A DNA stretch of 64,000 nucleotides from Phaeotremella fagi (lineage: Eukaryota > Basidiomycota > Tremellomycetes > Tremellales > Phaeotremellaceae). Of the stretch, positions 12,685 to 23,259 are shown piece after piece. Numbering within the stretch: the first letter of the stretch is position 1; each line of letters starts with the position of its first letter. The position numbers and the translations under genes are program-made. The stretch is from assembly GCA_001599715.1 (NCBI GenBank), contig BCHU01000013.1, positions 620,001 to 684,000 on the forward strand. Direction: 5' to 3'. Under the pieces are notes generated by a model. It had not been told where the DNA came from. It was given only the letters and a program-made list of their open reading frames with translations, and searched no databases.

Positions 12685-13794
12685 CTATTCCAACCATTCC
12701 GCTACCTCTTCATACTCAAACTCATCATGCCAATCCTCCTTTTGCAAGTATTGACCAAAAGAAATAAAACTCAATTTGGCCATCATCCTAACCAAATCCT
12801 CATCCGCCATCTCTTTAGCCATTATTTCCGAATTCTCAGGGTTATCACGATTTCTAGCCCTTCGTTCCATCCAAAGCGATTCCTTCAAAGTTTCAATAGC
12901 ATCCAGCCAGATATCCGTATCACCCAATTTCTTATCGAGTAATTCGATATTACAAATAACGATTTTCTTAGCGGTGTAATGTGTAACAAGTTCTGAGATA
13001 TGATATAAAACGAGATGAATAATATCTTGGGTTTCATCAAATTTCGCACCATACTCTCTTGTCCAGAATAACCCTCTGGTCGCTGATCTCGGACCTTTCG
13101 CCCATAAAACCACCACGATTTCATCGACATTCTCCAAAGTTATACCGAAAGCTCTTGAGGGTATTCGATGTCTAAATGAATCCGGTCTGATAGTCATCAC
13201 CAATTTCTTCAAACTAGGTGGACCCATATCTTCATCATAAACACCGTTCAAACTTCTATTTCGTGGAGTGGTACAACCTTTGATAACGAGTTTTCGAAAG
13301 TCTAAACCTTTGACCAGAGAGCATTTGTCCTGAAGATGCCAAGCCCTACAGAAAGTTTCTGGCTGTGACAACCAAAGATTCAGTCGTAACGATCGTAACG
13401 TGGGGAATTTCAGAGGTTGTAGGTCGTAGAGGATGCATCCATCGTCGTGCCAGTGAAGATCGAGTGTTTTGACTTTATTCAAGAGTCGTTGTCGGAGTTT
13501 GAACCTTTCTCCAGCACCTTCAGTACCTTCCTCTTCTTCATCAATTATCTTGAATGGATTGACATATTCACGATCGTTAGGTCGTAAGATAACTCTATTG
13601 TATAGGACTGAAGTTGCTACCTCGTAAAACGTTGAATTGACGAACAAAGCGTTGGAAAGTGTTCCTTGATCTACAAATACCAGAATCGCTTGAAGGATGG
13701 TGGGATGTGTCAGTTGGGATGAGGTTGCATGAGCTGATACTGAATTTGGAGCTTCAAGATTGCTGATACTTGGAGACTTATCTTGGGTACCCAT
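12685..13794 (-). CDS. F-box-like protein, tandem copy 3
   Basis: A single-exon gene of 369 residues and the first of the three tandem genes in the direction of transcription. The F-box-like stretch is ILQAILVFVDQGTLSNALFV, then a helix around FYEVATSVLYNR. Short LRR-like strands follow (VKTLDLHWHDDG, LRSLRLNLW), and the family tail FISFGQYLQKEDWHDEFE closes the protein. All three copies keep a strand pattern of the type DEIVVVLW followed by a phrase on Asp/Ile-rich helices, so they share their full length rather than one domain. Function is inferred only from the F-box likeness; no substrate can be proposed. Confidence 0.75.
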   Translation of the reverse strand: MGTQDKSPSISNLEAPNSVSAHATSSQLTHPTILQAILVFVDQGTLSNALFVNSTFYEVATSVLYNRVILRPNDREYVNPFKIIDEEEEGTEGAGERFKLRQRLLNKVKTLDLHWHDDGCILYDLQPLKFPTLRSLRLNLWLSQPETFCRAWHLQDKCSLVKGLDFRKLVIKGCTTPRNRSLNGVYDEDMGPPSLKKLVMTIRPDSFRHRIPSRAFGITLENVDEIVVVLWAKGPRSATRGLFWTREYGAKFDETQDIIHLVLYHISELVTHYTAKKIVICNIELLDKKLGDTDIWLDAIETLKESLWMERRARNRDNPENSEIMAKEMADEDLVRMMAKLSFISFGQYLQKEDWHDEFEYEEVAEWLE

Positions 13795-14446
13795 AATTTA
13801 CGACAGGGAAAGTATAAAATGAAGTCGTAGTAAAAGCACGGAATGATTTTGGTCGGTGGCCAAATCCGAAACCAATTATGTAAAAGGACAGCTACTTACA
13901 TACGCACATTGACAACAAAGGGGGGAAACTCAACAATGAATCAATGCGAGATGGTAAGATCAGGAAGTTATTTGAGATATGAAGGCGTGAGGTGCTACTC
14001 CCACTCACCAATGTTCCTTGTTCTTCGTAAATCCATCCAAAAGCGCATTTGACTTTTTGGGGTTAGTCACCGTGGTAAAGAATCTCCCGAGGAGAATTCA
14101 TAAACCGCAAACCGCAACTGCATTGTCCCCCACCAACGGCGTTCAAGGGCGCAGCAACTTGGTAATGATCATATGACTTGGCTTGTAGCTTCCGCTTGGG
14201 ATGGTTACGACTAATGCATGCATAAGCACAAGAACTCAACTGAACTTGATCTACTTGGATTGTCTACGAATGCTGGTACCTTGACTTTGTTTCCGGTTAC
14301 TGACTCGCTTCGCTTCAGCTTCAGCTTCAATTTCGCAATAATTTTATTACTTGACTCGATATATGTATATGAATCCACCTGAAGGAATACTTTCTTCATT
14401 CCTTTCCCGCTTTCGTTAAATCATATACCAACAAATACACTATACA
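13795..14446. other. Divergent promoter region
   Basis: 652 bases between the third F-box-like gene (-) and the cyanamide-hydratase-type gene (+). No coding frame of note. It must carry both promoters. Confidence 0.5.
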
Positions 14447-15151
14447 ATGTCCCACACTCATGACTACGGTCTCAAAGCACTACCAGCAGCGGCGTCCGCT
14501 CTCGTCCCTTCCAACCCAAACCCATCAACAGTCTCCATCAAAAACCTCTCACCTCCTTCAACACCTCTCTCATCCAGAATCAAAGCATATGCAGAAACAG
14601 AACTGCCCCCAGACACTTTCAAACACAGTATGAGAGTCTACTCCTACGGTCTAGCGATCGCGCAACAATGTTTCCCAGAATGGAAAGTCGAGAACGAATT
14701 ACAAGAAACTTGGTTCGTAACTGCTATGCTTCATGATATCGGAACCACCGATAAAAATATTGCATCGACTAAATTGAGTTACGAATTTTTCGCTGGGGTG
14801 GTAGCGCTTGATTTACTTAAAGAACAGAAAACTCAAGCTGAATCTGTAGCTGAAGCTATTTTCAGACATCAGGATGTTCAGGATAAAGGGATGGTATCGC
14901 TTTTGAGTCAATTGATTCAACTTGGTACTTTGTTGGATAACATTGGGGCTGAAGTCCCTTCTAAATGGGTTACCAGAGGTACGATTGATGAAGTCAACAA
15001 AGCTTTCCCAAGAGAGGGTTGGAGTGGTTGTTTCAAGGGCACGGTTGTAAAGGAGAAGGAACTTAAACCTTACGCCATGGTCAGTAGAATCGAAGGTTTC
15101 GAGGAGAAGATCTATGCCAATGGAGTCACGGCTCTTAGCAAGGGGAACTGA
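14447..15151 (+). CDS. Cyanamide hydratase-type HD-domain enzyme
   Basis: A single-exon gene of 234 residues, the usual length of the fungal cyanamide hydratase / urea hydro-lyase family (Myrothecium Cah, yeast Ddi2/Ddi3). The HD metal site is visible: H60 in FKHSMRVY, the H96-D97 pair in MLHDIG, and a further His in IFRHQD. The family converts cyanamide to urea with a bound metal ion, in the cytoplasm. The C terminus (residues about 180-215) has the WVTRGTIDEVNKAFPREGW segment, which is highly typical of the family. The gene is divergent from the F-box-like cluster and convergent with a Myb-like gene. Such genes are scattered and often transferred between fungi, but no codon-use oddity is evident here. 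Confidence 0.88.
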   Translation: MSHTHDYGLKALPAAASALVPSNPNPSTVSIKNLSPPSTPLSSRIKAYAETELPPDTFKHSMRVYSYGLAIAQQCFPEWKVENELQETWFVTAMLHDIGTTDKNIASTKLSYEFFAGVVALDLLKEQKTQAESVAEAIFRHQDVQDKGMVSLLSQLIQLGTLLDNIGAEVPSKWVTRGTIDEVNKAFPREGWSGCFKGTVVKEKELKPYAMVSRIEGFEEKIYANGVTALSKGN

Positions 15152-15305
15152 GTGGTTCGTTCCGGTGAGCCAGTCATCACATATTTATCCATCATCTGAC
15201 TCCTACAGAAAAAACAGCTATCATTCGTATCAAAAATCACTTTCCAAGACCACTCTCGTCTTTGTATATCTATGGATGAATATATATCGAGTCATGACTA
15301 AACAA

Positions 15306-15768
15306 TTATTTATCACCAAGACCAGCGATAGCCTTTTGGACATGGGGTTGAACTCTAGCCCACTGTCGAGTTTTTAGCTACAGTGACGATTTTCATTCAA
15401 GAACGTTTAAGAACTAACCTTGTTCATACAAGCTTTGACATCTCTACCAGTAGCCTCAGCAATCTCATCCCATTTGACACCGGTCTAGATGACATGATAT
15501 TAGTCGAAAACCTTTCATAAATTGAGGAAACGCTCACTCTTTTAGGATTGATCATGTTGTAAAGAACGAGAAGGTCTTCACCAGACCAACCACCAATTTT
15601 CTTTGGTGATCCAGATTCAGATTTGGGTTTCTTGGCGTTCTTCTTTGGAGTGAACATCTCGTCATCGGATTCAGAGGAACGTTTGTTCTTCTTCGATTTC
15701 GGTGAGGTCTTTGGTTTTGGTTTGATTTCTTCTTGATATTCTGACGAATCGGAGGTAACAGAGGACAT
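15306..15768 (-). CDS. Small Myb/SANT-like protein A
   Basis: Three exons (15768-15538, 15484-15419, 15377-15306) give 122 residues. The first half is Lys/Ser-rich with likely nuclear localisation clusters (KKNKR, KKNAKKPK). The second half is a Myb/SANT-like fold starting GGWSGEDLLVLYNMI, with the three spaced tryptophans W, W (VKWDEIAEATGRD) and W (RQWARV). The start at 15768 is preferred over the in-frame ATG at 15801 because its context (ACAAAATG) is stronger. A nuclear DNA- or histone-tail-binding role is inferred. The adjacent divergent gene has the same plan and is probably a paralog. Confidence 0.78.
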
Positions 15769-16175
15769 TTTGTTTGGAATTGATGAGAAGTATTGATTCA
15801 ATTATATGATAGAAGGTGTTGAAAAAGATGGGAAGAGAGATAATTACATCCATCTGAGATTTATGTTACCGTCAACAGGGAGCATTGACCTCCTGATCAT
15901 GTCCTCATGACTCTTTTTCATCTTGACTACCATCTTTCACTAGATCCAAGCATTGATCCTCTCAATCAATCAGGTAAATCAGTTGGCATGGAGGTCCGGG
16001 GTCTGGAGCTGGCGATCGGTTGATGTTGATGGTAGCGAAGGAATAAATCCCTCACCCCAAACCTGTGCTCCCCCCGCAAGCAAGTATATAGAGATGACAA
16101 CGCTTCAGTAAAAGCAGGCTCCTTCCCATTTCCACGCCAAAAAAGAATCAAATCAAATAATCCAAGAAGAACATC
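15769..16175. promoter_or_regulatory. Shared promoter of two Myb-like genes
   Basis: A 407-base gap between two divergently transcribed genes of the same type. It has no coding frame of its own and probably serves both, which would allow joint control. Confidence 0.5.
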
Positions 16176-16792
16176 ATGTCCAATAACCACAACGATCCAA
16201 GAAATGCCACAAGAGAATTATCAATAATCTCAATCATCTCCCAATCACCATCATCAAACACAGCTTCAGCCTCAGGTTCAGAATACGCACCACCAACACC
16301 AGATCACACTCCAATCAAAAAACGAAAATTTGAGACCACCTCAGATTCTAACAACGAAGAAGAACGAGAATCAAAGCCCATCAAAAAATCAAAAGGTAAA
16401 GGTAAAGGTAAACCGGCAGGTCTCAAATCTACTAAAGATAGGAATGTCGGGTCATGGAAGAAGAAGGAGGTTAGAGAGTTATGGAATGCGATTGGGTTGA
16501 TTCCTGTAAGTTGCAGTATGGTCGTGTATTAGGTTTTGACGATGTCGGGACCTTTTCCAGATTAAAGTTAGATGGGAGGAGGTCGCTGCTAAAGTCGAAG
16601 GTCGTGATAAACTTGTATGTCAATGTTGAGATGGACATTCCGAGTTAAGCTGATTCAATCCCTACAGTCTTGTAGTAACAAAGTGAGTGATTTGGTACGA
16701 GTACTTTACCAGAAATTCATTTGACAAACTTTTAGTGGCGTTACGACCTTCTTCCAAAACTCGAAAAATTCATTGATAGCTTGGGAGAATAG
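16176..16792 (+). CDS. Small Myb/SANT-like protein B
   Basis: Four exons (16176-16505, 16561-16614, 16668-16682, 16736-16792) give 151 residues. The N-terminal two thirds is Ser/Thr- and Lys-rich with basic clusters (KKRKF, KKSKGKGKGK). The C-terminal Myb/SANT-like domain has its tryptophans at WKKKEVRELW, VRWEEVAAKV and KWRYDLLPKL. The third exon is only 15 bases long (SCSNK). The order basic tail then Myb-like domain, the intron cutting the domain, and the divergent arrangement all match protein A, so the two are likely an old head-to-head duplication. A nuclear role is inferred. Confidence 0.75.
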
Positions 16793-17492
16793 ACTCAAGG
16801 GGAAGCAGAGGAATTGATCGGTGCTTGATATATATCTTTGTAGACTTCTGTTGGAAGTTGAATCTGGGGTCGGAGGTTAAGAGGTGTAGTATAACGTAGC
16901 TGATGGGATGACTCGAGATATATATTGATCTTGTAAATACACCTAAATCAGAAATGAATGCTTTCAATGATTTATGAATCCATTTGATCGACATTTGTAT
17001 ACATATTTTACATCGTAAGCTCATCCCATATCATGTCATGTCATGTATGATGCTCTAAACTAAAATCAATACAAACAAACAAATGATTTACAAAGAAAGA
17101 GAACAACGGTCAACAAATGCTATAAGTGAAAAAAAAATGATGATTTGAATGGTGATATAAAATGATATGTTTTTGATTTTGTGTTTTCCTCTCGTTAAGT
17201 TAGTTCATCGTGTGTTGTTGTTGTTCTGACATGCTTTTTTTTTGTGATCTTGTCCCCTCCGGAATAAATGTGGTACAGAATGATTTGATTTTGATGAACA
17301 GATAGAGTAACGATGAAAATTGATAACATGTGTTGATGAATTTTGATAAACATACAAGAATGTGACATTTTCGATGAGTTGGTGGCTGTTATTGAAATGA
17401 ACAGATATATGATAGCCATTTGTTGTGTAGGTGTTACTTTATGATATAAGTGAAATGGTGGTGATTGAACCTAATTCGAGTAACCATGATCT
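16793..17492. other. Convergent 3' intergenic region
   Basis: 700 bases between the stops of Myb-like gene B (+) and the Ecl1-like gene (-). It has short frames only and holds a TCATG triplet repeat near 17034-17048. Nothing else is seen. Confidence 0.45.
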
Positions 17493-19646
17493 TCACACCC
17501 GACCCCTCTCTCTACCCCTGTTATCACTTCTTCCACGGGTACTAACCTCCCTCTCTCTACTTTCGCCATGTCTATCCCTTCGTCTACCTCTCTCACCCGA
17601 ATCAACATTAACTTCACCTCTCCCCCTCTCACCCGAACCAACGTATGGTTCACCTTCACTTTCATTTACCTGTTCAACCAAAGGTTTCCCCTTCCTACTT
17701 CTCCCTCGTCTTTCTCTTTGTTCATTCGATTTTCTTCCTCGATCACTCTCATCTTCACTACCATCAGCGTCGTAACCCCTTTGTTTGACCTTGATGTCGA
17801 TACCCTCTTCCTGTTCAGCTATCGAAGGTGATCTTGAAATATCAACCCTTTCTCGTTGTCTTTCATGTAAAGATTCTTCATGTGGTCGAACAACACTTTT
17901 CCCACCGATGATTAAAATGTCCATGGGTAAACTACGGACCATTTCACCAGGATGGACGACCTCGTCATCGGAATCATTGTCTAACTCGTCCAACGAATCC
18001 TGTAAAGCTGGTATATCGACCTTGGCAGCAGCTGGTAAAGGATACGTTCGAGGTAGATCAGGTGAAAAAATCATTGGTGACGGTGATGAGGTTGAGGGAG
18101 AGTCATGGACTTGAGCTTTGGCAGCTTTCGGTGATAAGGGTTCTGGTTCTTCACGAGATGTTGGTAAGAAGCCGTTGACGATACGGAACGGTGAAAACGA
18201 TCTAAACACTGCGAGAGAGTTCCATAGCGTGGTTCCTATAGGATGTTGTCTTGATATAGGAGGTGGAGAGTGGGGTCGTTTCGATATTATAGGCGAAACA
18301 AGACTGGATCGTCGATAAGACTTGACTGGAGCTGACGCTCGTCGATAAGATGATAAATTTTCTGATTGATCATCGTAAACATCGACATGTTCGATGTTAT
18401 CGGTAACAGAATATTCCACAGCTTCTGAGAACGAAACCGTCGACATCGTAGGCGTTGTACCACCGTAGAAACCAGATGATTGAGGAACGTCACTATCGAC
18501 AGATTGAGTTGTTCCAACAACAACCTCAACCCTTGATACAGCAGCTGGAGCTGGTACCGATTGAAGACCAAGACCAACAGCAGACGATGATGAAGTACGA
18601 CGAGGTGAGCGGGAACCAACAGTGACACCTTTAACGACCTTGACGATGTTGGAAAGACTGAGTGCGGACAAACTCGAACGTCCTCTGGGTGTAGTGCCCA
18701 AAGCTTCAGATTGAGAATCCCCATTCGGAGAAGGTAAAGGTTGACATTTCGATCTTCTCGGACCCATCTTTTCATCTTCCGCTTCACTCTCGTCACCAGG
18801 TTGACGTTCTTGAACGGCCGCTGCCCAACTCATGATGTCATCCCTACTTCTTGAAGACGACGATGCAGCGATCATTTCCGCAACTGGGCTACGTGAATGA
18901 TGCCTACCGATTCGAACCGTTTGAATTTGCTTATGCGTACCTAAAGATGTCGAACGTGAAGCGACACCTAATATCAAATCTGTCGATAATGAAGTTCGAT
19001 GTGATGGACGTGGAATGTTGAAACCGTTTTCTGAAGTCTTGACTGGTGAATGAGAATTGTAACCCATGTCAAGAACTTCCGCATCGCTACTTTCAGAAGT
19101 CGAGCAGATGGCTGATTCGTTAACGATGGGTGTGTTGTTACCAGTTGATTTGGTGAGTCTATCGAAACCTAATCGAGGTCGTACACCTAAAGTAGGTGAA
19201 GCAGTTGAAGTGAGAACGATTGGATTGGTTTTTCTAGCGAAAGCTGGGAAAACATCGATACGACTACCACCACTAGGGACCACAGCTTCAGAATACGCTC
19301 GTCTATTTCTGAAACCTATAGGTTGAGAGGGAGGGTTCGTAACCGATGCTGGTGGTGGGTGGTTCAAACCTAGACCAGATATTGGAGAGATTTGTTTGGG
19401 ACTGGTAGCTGTTTTAGGTCTGATATCGGTGAATGGGTCTAAAGCGATGAGATTAGGGGGGATAGGTGAAGTGAGAGGTATTTTGTTTTGTAAAGTTTTG
19501 ATAGGACTGGCATCTTTCTCTTCACATTCTTTGGAGCAGTAACCTCGAGCGTTTGACTGTGAACGTTAGGGAGGTAGAATTGGTGAGGAGGTTGGACTTA
19601 CAGTAGCCTGTTCACACGACAGACACCATCCGATGTCTAGCTCCAT
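17493..19646 (-). CDS. Ecl1-like zinc N-terminus, disordered protein
   Basis: Two exons (19646-19602 and 19556-17493) give 702 residues. The first 28 residues hold a small zinc-type site with four cysteines: W-C-L-S-C-E, then G-Y-C-S-K-E-C. This is the pattern of the fungal Ecl1 (extender of chronological lifespan) family, which starts with MDLD-like residues and two CxxC/CxxxC pairs. The remainder is Ser/Pro-rich and ends in a strongly charged Arg/Glu/Gly tail. Fission yeast Ecl1 proteins are short and act in starvation and lifespan responses; here the zinc module caps a long tail, as I believe is common in basidiomycetes. The assignment rests on the N terminus only. Confidence 0.68.
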
Positions 19647-22600
19647 GGTGAAGTTTGAAGGTGAACTAGGAGGTAGAGTTAGAGATTGTCTACGACGATG
19701 TTTGAAATAAGTTGCGATAGTGAGGATGTGGAAGGAGGGCAGCGATGATGACGAAGATCAACGCCCGCTACTACCGTCACTACAGGGCGTAGTTAAAGGT
19801 GATGATTGACAGGGTGAAAACAAAATGGACAATGGAGTCGAAAACGTAAGGCAGGGGGTTGTTTTTATATGATATCGAGTAAAGGGGTGTAATTGAAAGA
19901 AACGAGAAATAAATCAAAATAACAAATATCTTTTTGTTTGATTCTATCAATTACGAAGAGACTAAAAAAAGAGGGGGAGGATTGATAAATCGCACGCCAT
20001 TGTCCGAGTCATTTTTGGGGCGTATGGATTTGATTGATCAATCGGGGAAGTGATGAAAGAGGAAGGAGAGGAAGAGGAAGAGGGTTGGTGATTTGAATTT
20101 TAGCTTCAAACAGTGAAATAGAAAATAGAATTTTGATTGTTCACAATCGGAGGCTAATGGGTATCGGGTGGTGACGACAAACGAGGGCGTCATGGCCGTC
20201 CTATTCCCAATTCCCACTTGCACAGCCAAAGGCTATCTCCAACCCCAAGAAACTGAGAGACGAGCGGTAAAGGATGGGTAGATGTAGACGACGATCAATC
20301 TTTTTGATCAAAGGTAGTGATGGGAAAAGTATAAAAAGCTGCCTCGAAAAATGTACAACTCACAAATTGGTGATGTTCGGTGCTTTTAAATTTGATTGAT
20401 TGAAATTTTGGTAGCCAAGTTGCTGTTGATTGATGGACCCCTCCCTTTCCTTTTAATCAGACGACGCCTTTTCCAGTAGGTCGAACTCGAGGTATGGGTC
20501 AGGTCTAGGCTTTGAAGCACAATTCAAATGGTTGTATCCTTCCTCTTTGAGGATTTGACCGTAGCGTTGGTACTTGAAATCGGATCAAAGGTGAGATAAA
20601 AAAATTTGAGACACTTTGTATCGAGGTTGGTGGTTACTTCAAGTGAACCTCGTTACCTCGTGTTCAACTGTGACTTTTTTTCTTTTGTTCTAATTTCTGA
20701 AAGAGGTGAGATGGAGCGGACAGTCGGACCGATCATTCAAAGGATGTTGAATTAGAAGAATGGAAGAGTTGAATTAACGTTGTGAAGGAAGATCAATCAT
20801 CAGCACACATTCACATTCTGTCAAGGTAGCACAACAATCAAAGGACGATATCAATCCAATCCCATATCCCATATGCCTCCGACACAATAACGGTCATCGG
20901 TGGTAAAACACCTCCACCAAGTGACAACAACGCCATAAAGGATCTCTCACCAATTGGAAATTGTTAACCGAGTAATGGAAATGAATCATCGATAAGAGGA
21001 GTTGAGTTAAATGAAGGCCAAAGTGGGACGAGGACGGAGAGGTGGTCACAAACAAGGACACGATGTGGGAGATGATGAAACAACAGATACCTCCTTTCGC
21101 ATTTACGTGAGAAATCGTGGCGCAAGGAGTTGGTTGGAGTTGGATGAAATCATCTTCTATTCACACCATCATAGCCATCTATCCAAGATACCATCCACCA
21201 AAAGAAACTTGAAATAGTACTCACGAAATGGAACCCGGATTACCCCGATTATCCAAGAAATCCAAGAGTATTCAAAACCAAAGCCAAATAATCGTACTAC
21301 GAATCGACTGAAGAGTGTTGATGTTGTTGTATAAATCGATAACCTAAACCCTCAAACCAGAAACCTGTCGTTGTCGATGGAAATCAAAAAAGAGAATCTA
21401 GAGGATATTGAAGAAACGGTCCGGAAATCATTGATTCGATAGGTGTTCCATGATAATCCGATACACTTATAAGGCGAATAAATCTGAACTGAATTGAATG
21501 GATTGGGTAGAACCGAATATATCTCTTGGCTCAAACTTGAGCTTGGATTTGGGGGTTGTGGTTGGGGGTTGGCGTATATTGTTCGTTTACGATTAAATGT
21601 TAAAATTAAGCTCCAGGGGTAAAGGTTAACTAAGGTAGGTAGGTGTATGGAGTAAGTTTTATGACTATTCAAAGCGCAGCTTGAAAAAAGGGATATAGTG
21701 TTTGTTTGAATCGATGAGCAAAATGAAAGTGTTTTGAAGAGGAAAGTCGAGTGAACGCTGAATAAGAAAAAGAAATATCGATCGGTTGATATCGAATATT
21801 CGCTGAAAGAACGTTGAAGAATGATTTAACCCTCTCCGGCAGTCCGATATAAGCTGATATACCTGAGGGTGGGGTCCTTGGAGAAACCTGTTGGAGAAAT
21901 GCGGAGTACGAGTACGTTTTTCTTGGATGGATACCAAAAGGTGAAATCGTGAGGTATTTGTGAATAAATTCCCTTTCAGGTTGAGGATATGGTTATGAAA
22001 TGGCGTCGAGAGCGGCAAGGGAGTTTAAAATTCGGCCGTAAAAAAGAACTGTTGTCGTTTATGAGTGATTTTCGAAGAAGTTAAGCACAAGAATCACGAC
22101 AGAAATTAGATTGATGATGTTATGTTACTGACTCATAACCGAGTGTTGAAAATATGGATGATACGATTCGATGGATTGAGTTAGGTTACTGTTTTATTTG
22201 TATTGATTACGTGGTTTGGTGTGCTCTTTGAGACTGGCTTTTTGCCACTACGCGTCGGTTCGTTCGATGTAAACTTTGCAGGTGACTACTTGATGTGTAC
22301 AGATTTCTTTTTTCTTTGGGGATATGAAAATAGATTGTATAAACGATTCAGTCTCAAATATAGCTCAAAGTTTGATGAAAACAGTGTTCTACTCGTAGTT
22401 GAGAAAAACTACGACGAACTAAATGACGCGATGTCAACGAAGAAGTCAAATGATGATCAGTCTTCATTAATAAATCTCGTCAAAAGGCAAGTCGGCTGGT
22501 CAAAACCTGCTTGAGAAGTTTCTTGGGACGATCACCTCAGACTTCAAGCTTCAAGCTTTCGGACAATAACTTAACAGGTCCATAGCTTAATTCGCAAAGA

Positions 22601-23259
22601 AGCGACAATCCATCTCTTCTCGATTCTCTGAGACAATGTGGCGTCTTACCCTTCTTCTGGGCCCCTTCCACTTTAAGTAAGATTTCTTTTGCGGGGCAAA
22701 TCGGTGAAGTGTACGTAGTGTGACGAGCACGGTAACGTTGACCGTTGACGTTACCGTTAACGAGATCTTCCAATCGACTGGAATCTGAGGTTTTTGTTGA
22801 ATCTGCTGATTCATTTTCGATCTGGACTTGTGCTGTCAAGCTCTATACTTTTGTTCCCGATTCATTGGGGATAAGTCATAAGACATGTCTTGTCATGGAT
22901 TTTTCCTTTTCAATGGTACAGTTGTATGTATGTATTTGCCCTGATTCATCAACATCAACACAAACGTTCCAGGTATCCATATGGACCATTGGAATAAATG
23001 TTCTTCCGAATCTCTACTGTACGACGCTGGAATCAAAAGTAATGCATAGCTTTTTTCGAATATACAGTTTACTTCCTATCATACACGTTTGTCAACTCAA
23101 TTTATGGTACATACTTCATTCTGAAAATTATAGGTTAAAAGAAATTTGTTTCCGATCTCGTGTTGGAATAGAAACAATTTTTGAACTACTTATCAGCCCA
23201 AGCTGGAAGCCATCTACATAACTGGTCAATACGATGATCCAAACATCCAACGGGTCGAC
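19647..23259. other. Gene-poor region
   Basis: 3.6 kb between the start of the Ecl1-like gene and the stop of the fasciclin gene. Frames up to 158 codons occur (22745-23221 +) but have no start context, domain or exon chain that convinces me. A 103-codon plus-strand frame at 22203-22514 contains KFDENSVLLVVEKNYDEL, faintly like the entry of a BTB domain. A dyad centred near 22742 is listed separately. Confidence 0.45.
22730..22754. repeat. Inverted repeat (8-base arms)
   Basis: The arms GGTAACGT and ACGTTACC flank a 9-base centre that itself carries TTGAC-like elements. It lies in the gene-poor region, so no coding constraint explains it. It could be a binding site for a dimeric factor. Confidence 0.45.

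Noticed and set aside
22203..22514. Possible BTB-domain relic
   Set aside because: Only a short phrase (KFDENSVLLVVEKNYDEL) resembles a BTB entry; no further domain or start evidence.
22745..23221. 158-codon plus-strand frame
   Set aside because: Composition is unlike a folded or Ser-rich protein of this genome and there is no ATG start or family likeness.
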